16,224 nucleotides of DNA from Flavobacteriaceae bacterium UBA3179 (GTDB taxonomy: Bacteria > Bacteroidota > Bacteroidia > Flavobacteriales > Flavobacteriaceae): assembly GCA_002364245.1 (NCBI GenBank), contig DEXR01000007.1:67973-84196 (forward strand), given 5' to 3'. A program made the translations under genes and the position numbers. Shown piece after piece: positions 14,146 through 16,224 of the stretch; positions within the stretch are counted from its first letter, which is position 1, and each line of letters starts with the position of its first letter. The notes beneath the pieces are model-generated. The model had not been told where the DNA came from, did no database searches, and worked only from the letters and a program-made list of their open reading frames with translations.

Positions 14146-15225
14146 TTACAACGCAAACATCTTATAGGTTTGGTGCACTTTTTTAATTACGGCTTCAGTT
14201 CGGTCTGCGTGAGTATCACTAATAAACAATTGACCGAAATTTTCGTCGTCCACCAATTTTATGATGTGCTCAACACGTTGCTCATCTAGTTTATCAAAAA
14301 TATCATCCAATAATAAAATAGGATTTACATTGCTTTGCGCTTTTATAAAATCGAATTGCGCTAACTTTAAAGCAATCAAATACGATTTTTGTTGCCCTTG
14401 CGAGCCAAATTTCTTAATGGGATGACCATCAATTTCAAAAACAAGGTCGTCTTTGTGGATTCCGAAATTGGTGTATTGTGTAATTTTATCTTTGGTGATG
14501 TTTTCTTTCAGTAAAGTTAATAGATCATTTTCTTTTAGTTGACTCTTATATTCCAATCCTACCGTCTCGTTTCCGCTGCTTATTGATTTGTATCGATTTA
14601 GAAAAATAGGGGTAAACTCTTCTAAAAAAGCAGCTCGCTTTCCGAAGATAAGCGTCCCAAATTCGTGGAGTTGTTCATTGTAAATGGAAAGTGTGTCCTG
14701 ATTAAACGTATTGTTGGCGGCAAAATATTTTAAAAGCGAATTACGCTGCGCCAATGTTTTGTTATACTTTAATAAGGTATTGAGGTATTGTGAATCACCT
14801 TGCGAAATCACCCCGTCCATAAACTTTCTTCTGGTGCTGCTACCTTCTATAATAAGGTCACGATCTGCCGGCGAAATGATAACCAACGGTAAAAACCCAA
14901 TATGTTCACTGAATTTTTCATAGGCCTTTCCATTGCGTTTTATCATTTTTTTCTGGCCTTGTTTCGCACTCACGATTATTTTTTCTGGACGGTCATTTTT
15001 CTCATAATTCCCTTCAACTACAAAGAAATCGGAATCGTGTTTTATGTTTTGGCTGGTAATAGGGTTAAAATAGCTTTTTCCGAAGGATAAATGATAAATT
15101 GCATCAAGCACATTTGTCTTTCCCACTCCATTATGACCCGTAAAACAGTTAATTTTTGGGTCCATCTGAAATGTGATAGCATCAAAATTTTTATAATTGA
15201 GTAAGGAAAGTGTTTCTAAAACCAT
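14146..15225 (-). CDS. recF: DNA replication and repair protein RecF
   Basis: RecF is an SMC-like ATPase that binds at gaps in DNA and helps load RecA in recombinational repair. I use the ATG at 15225 (359 residues, [14 protein letters not shown]). A TTG four codons upstream is less likely because RecF normally begins directly with this strand. Walker A is GHNGVGKT (30-37), the ABC signature is SQGQQ (275-279), and Walker B is LLLDD (304-308) followed by DKLDEQR. The D-loop and the switch-like SDTHADR (336-342) are also present. The length is normal. It is the first gene of an operon with a lipocalin-like lipoprotein and a DUF721 gene, and is divergent from the TPR gene. I see no convincing promoter for it in the 150-nt spacer. 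Confidence 0.96.
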   Translation of the reverse strand: MVLETLSLLNYKNFDAITFQMDPKINCFTGHNGVGKTNVLDAIYHLSFGKSYFNPITSQNIKHDSDFFVVEGNYEKNDRPEKIIVSAKQGQKKMIKRNGKAYEKFSEHIGFLPLVIISPADRDLIIEGSSTRRKFMDGVISQGDSQYLNTLLKYNKTLAQRNSLLKYFAANNTFNQDTLSIYNEQLHEFGTLIFGKRAAFLEEFTPIFLNRYKSISSGNETVGLEYKSQLKENDLLTLLKENITKDKITQYTNFGIHKDDLVFEIDGHPIKKFGSQGQQKSYLIALKLAQFDFIKAQSNVNPILLLDDIFDKLDEQRVEHIIKLVDDENFGQLFISDTHADRTEAVIKKVHQTYKMFAL

Positions 15226-15347
15226 AGATATGAACAAGTTGCGTATTTTTGTATAACTTGAGCGTTCTTCAACAAAATTCTGAAAAAACTAACACAAAAT
15301 ATTATAAAATACTAAATAAATTCCCTTTTAAATTCCATTAAAAATTT

Positions 15348-15355
15348 TATTTTTG
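15348..15355 (+). promoter_or_regulatory. -7 promoter element for the TPR-ribH unit
   Basis: TATTTTTG matches TAnnTTTG exactly; its last base is 21 nt before the ATG at 15376. A TTTT at 15326-15329 could act as a poor -33 with an 18-nt spacer. A second exact TATTTTTG lies at 15244-15251, which would give a leader of about 120 nt if used. Confidence 0.62.
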
Positions 15356-15375
15356 CCCATCATTAAACCAAGACT

Positions 15376-16140
15376 ATGGCAACGTACAAAAAACGTGGAT
15401 ACAAACCCAAGAACAAAGCTGAAAAGCAAGAAGCAATTGAAGATGAAAGCACAACTGCAGAGGTATTTAGTACCTTAGACGCAGGAGCTTCAAGAACCGA
15501 AGCTTGGGTAGAGAAAAATCAAAATTATATTTTAGGTATAGTAGGTGCAATCGCAATTTGTGTGCTTGGTTACCTTGCGTATGAGCAATTTATCCAAAAA
15601 CCAAAAGAGGCTGAAGCGATGAACGAAATGTTCCAAGCACAGTCTTATTACGAGATGGCACTTACTGCAGAATCTAAAGATTCACTTTATAACCTAGCCT
15701 TAAATGGTGGTGAAGGTAAGTACGGTTTTATAGATATCATCGATAACTACGGAAGCACAGATGCTGGAAACCTTGCTAACTATTATGCAGGGATGGCATA
15801 TTTGAATACTCAAAAATATCAAGAAGCTATTGATCATTTAGACAACTTTAGCAGTGATGATGATATGTTGGCACCTATATCAAAAGGAGCTATTGGTGAT
15901 GCCTTTGTACAATTGGAGCAAAACGATGAAGCGCTTAAGTATTATGAAGAAGCAGCTAATATGCGTGAAAACGAATTGACGACACCTCGTTTTCTTTTAA
16001 AAGCTGGGATTACAGCATTGCAATTAGGCAAGCAGGATGCGGCGTTAAAGCATTTCAAAAAAATTACTGAAGAGTACCCTAATTCACAAGAAGCAAAAAA
16101 AGCGGACCTTTACATAGGGCAAGCTGAACCAATGCAGTAG
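15376..16140 (+). CDS. Membrane-anchored tetratricopeptide repeat protein
   Basis: This 254-residue protein has a basic cytoplasmic N-terminus (YKKRGYKPKNK), an acidic segment, and a single transmembrane helix (about 51-69, ILGIVGAIAICVLGYLAY). The remainder is helical with TPR-like repeats: about 131-160 (NLANYYAGMAYLNTQKYQEA), 168-198 (AIGDAFVQLEQNDEALKYYEEA) and 204-236 (LKAGITALQLGKQDAALKHF, ending EEYPNS). One helix with an outward TPR domain resembles YfgM-type ancillary proteins of the Sec translocon, which bind chaperones and exported proteins; this comparison is architectural. It has its own promoter. Its stop lies 1 nt before the ribH start, so the two genes form one unit with probable translational coupling. 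Confidence 0.85.
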   Translation: MATYKKRGYKPKNKAEKQEAIEDESTTAEVFSTLDAGASRTEAWVEKNQNYILGIVGAIAICVLGYLAYEQFIQKPKEAEAMNEMFQAQSYYEMALTAESKDSLYNLALNGGEGKYGFIDIIDNYGSTDAGNLANYYAGMAYLNTQKYQEAIDHLDNFSSDDDMLAPISKGAIGDAFVQLEQNDEALKYYEEAANMRENELTTPRFLLKAGITALQLGKQDAALKHFKKITEEYPNSQEAKKADLYIGQAEPMQ

Positions 16141-16141
16141 T

Positions 16142-16224
16142 ATGGCAACAGCAAATAAAAATTTATCACAATACGATAAAGCAACAATCCCAAACGCGAA
16201 AAACTTTCGGTTTGGGATTGTTGT
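16142..16224 (+). CDS. ribH: 6,7-dimethyl-8-ribityllumazine synthase, 5' end only
   Basis: Translation from the ATG at 16142 gives 27 complete residues, including NLSQYDKATIPNAK and FRFGIVV, before the window ends. This matches the N-terminus of flavobacterial lumazine synthase, where IPNA and the FGIVV first beta strand are conserved. The enzyme condenses 5-amino-6-ribitylaminouracil with 3,4-dihydroxy-2-butanone 4-phosphate in the next-to-last step of riboflavin synthesis. The gene follows the TPR gene after a single base (stop TAG, then T, then ATG), leaving no room for an FMN riboswitch directly ahead of it. Codons 14-28 form a long perfect inverted repeat, annotated separately. The call rests on a short segment, but one that is distinctive. 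Confidence 0.85.
   Translation, partial: MATANKNLSQYDKATIPNAKNFRFGIV
16182..16223 (+). repeat. Long inverted repeat (hairpin) inside the start of ribH
   Basis: CAACAATCCCAAAC (16182-16195) is the exact reverse complement of 16210-16223. Inside it, CGAAA (16197-16201) pairs with TTTCG (16205-16209). The result is a 19-bp stem with one bulged G (16196) and a 3-nt loop (AAC). A G-U pair (16181 with 16224) could extend it. It spans codons 14-28 and begins 40 nt after the A of the start codon. No U-tract is visible before the window ends, so a plain terminator cannot be claimed. Confidence 0.85.

Noticed and set aside
15226..15237. A TTG start for recF four codons upstream of the ATG
   Set aside because: RecF proteins normally begin right at the [12 protein letters not shown] strand, so the ATG at 15225 is the better choice.
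15317..15336. Two copies of TAAATTCC 12 nt apart, just before the TPR promoter
   Set aside because: They could be operator half-sites, but in an AT-rich spacer two 8-mers are weak evidence and no symmetry or regulator gene supports them.

Overview
The window looks like ordinary chromosome from a member of the Bacteroidota, most likely the family Flavobacteriaceae. It is AT-rich, several promoters match the Bacteroidota -7 element TAnnTTTG, and many short lipoproteins have an N-terminal lipobox. It also carries lineage-typical genes: a GldI-like gliding lipoprotein, a cyclophilin-FKBP fusion, a DUF3810 membrane protein, and the recF / DUF721 and TPR / ribH pairs. I see no insertion sequence, phage gene, CRISPR array, tRNA or rRNA. 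The genus cannot be fixed from what is visible.

Layout. A 63-residue cold-shock protein (34-225, +) ends at a strong hairpin terminator and converges on a beta-helix lipoprotein (301-1851, -). Next come two adjacent minus-strand genes for secreted amidohydrolase-family proteins (2020-3312 and 3319-6282), 6 nt apart. Together they hold three amidohydrolase modules, and only one keeps the metal-binding residues. A DUF3810 membrane protein with an HEQAH motif (6376-7446, -) is divergent from the dipeptidase PepD (7536-8993, +). PepD converges, through a bidirectional terminator, on a three-gene minus-strand operon: DHH phosphoesterase (NrnA-like), GldI-like lipoprotein, and cyclophilin-FKBP lipoprotein (11746 down to 9065). 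Divergent from that operon are a PhoD-type lipoprotein phosphatase (11822-12859, +) and nucleoside diphosphate kinase (12924-13343, +). Ndk converges on a second minus-strand operon: recF, a lipocalin-like lipoprotein and a DUF721/DciA-like gene (15225 down to 13391). The window closes with a TPR membrane protein (15376-16140, +) followed after 1 nt by the 5' end of ribH (16142 onward, +).

How the genes relate. One theme is envelope folding and export: GldI and the dual immunophilin are both lipoproteins in one operon. A second is nucleic-acid and nucleotide housekeeping: NrnA-like nanoRNase/pAp phosphatase, Ndk, RecF and a DciA-like protein. A third is peptide or small-molecule hydrolysis: PepD, the amidohydrolases and the PhoD-like enzyme. 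Four plus-strand genes share almost the same promoter geometry, with the last base of TAnnTTTG 20-23 nt before the ATG.

The least routine signals are three. First, two of the three amidohydrolase modules have lost their catalytic residues. Second, a 19-bp hairpin is written into codons 14-28 of ribH. Third, an uncharacterised DUF3810 protein is metalloprotease-like. I found no clear new multi-gene system; the region reads mainly as conserved core genome.
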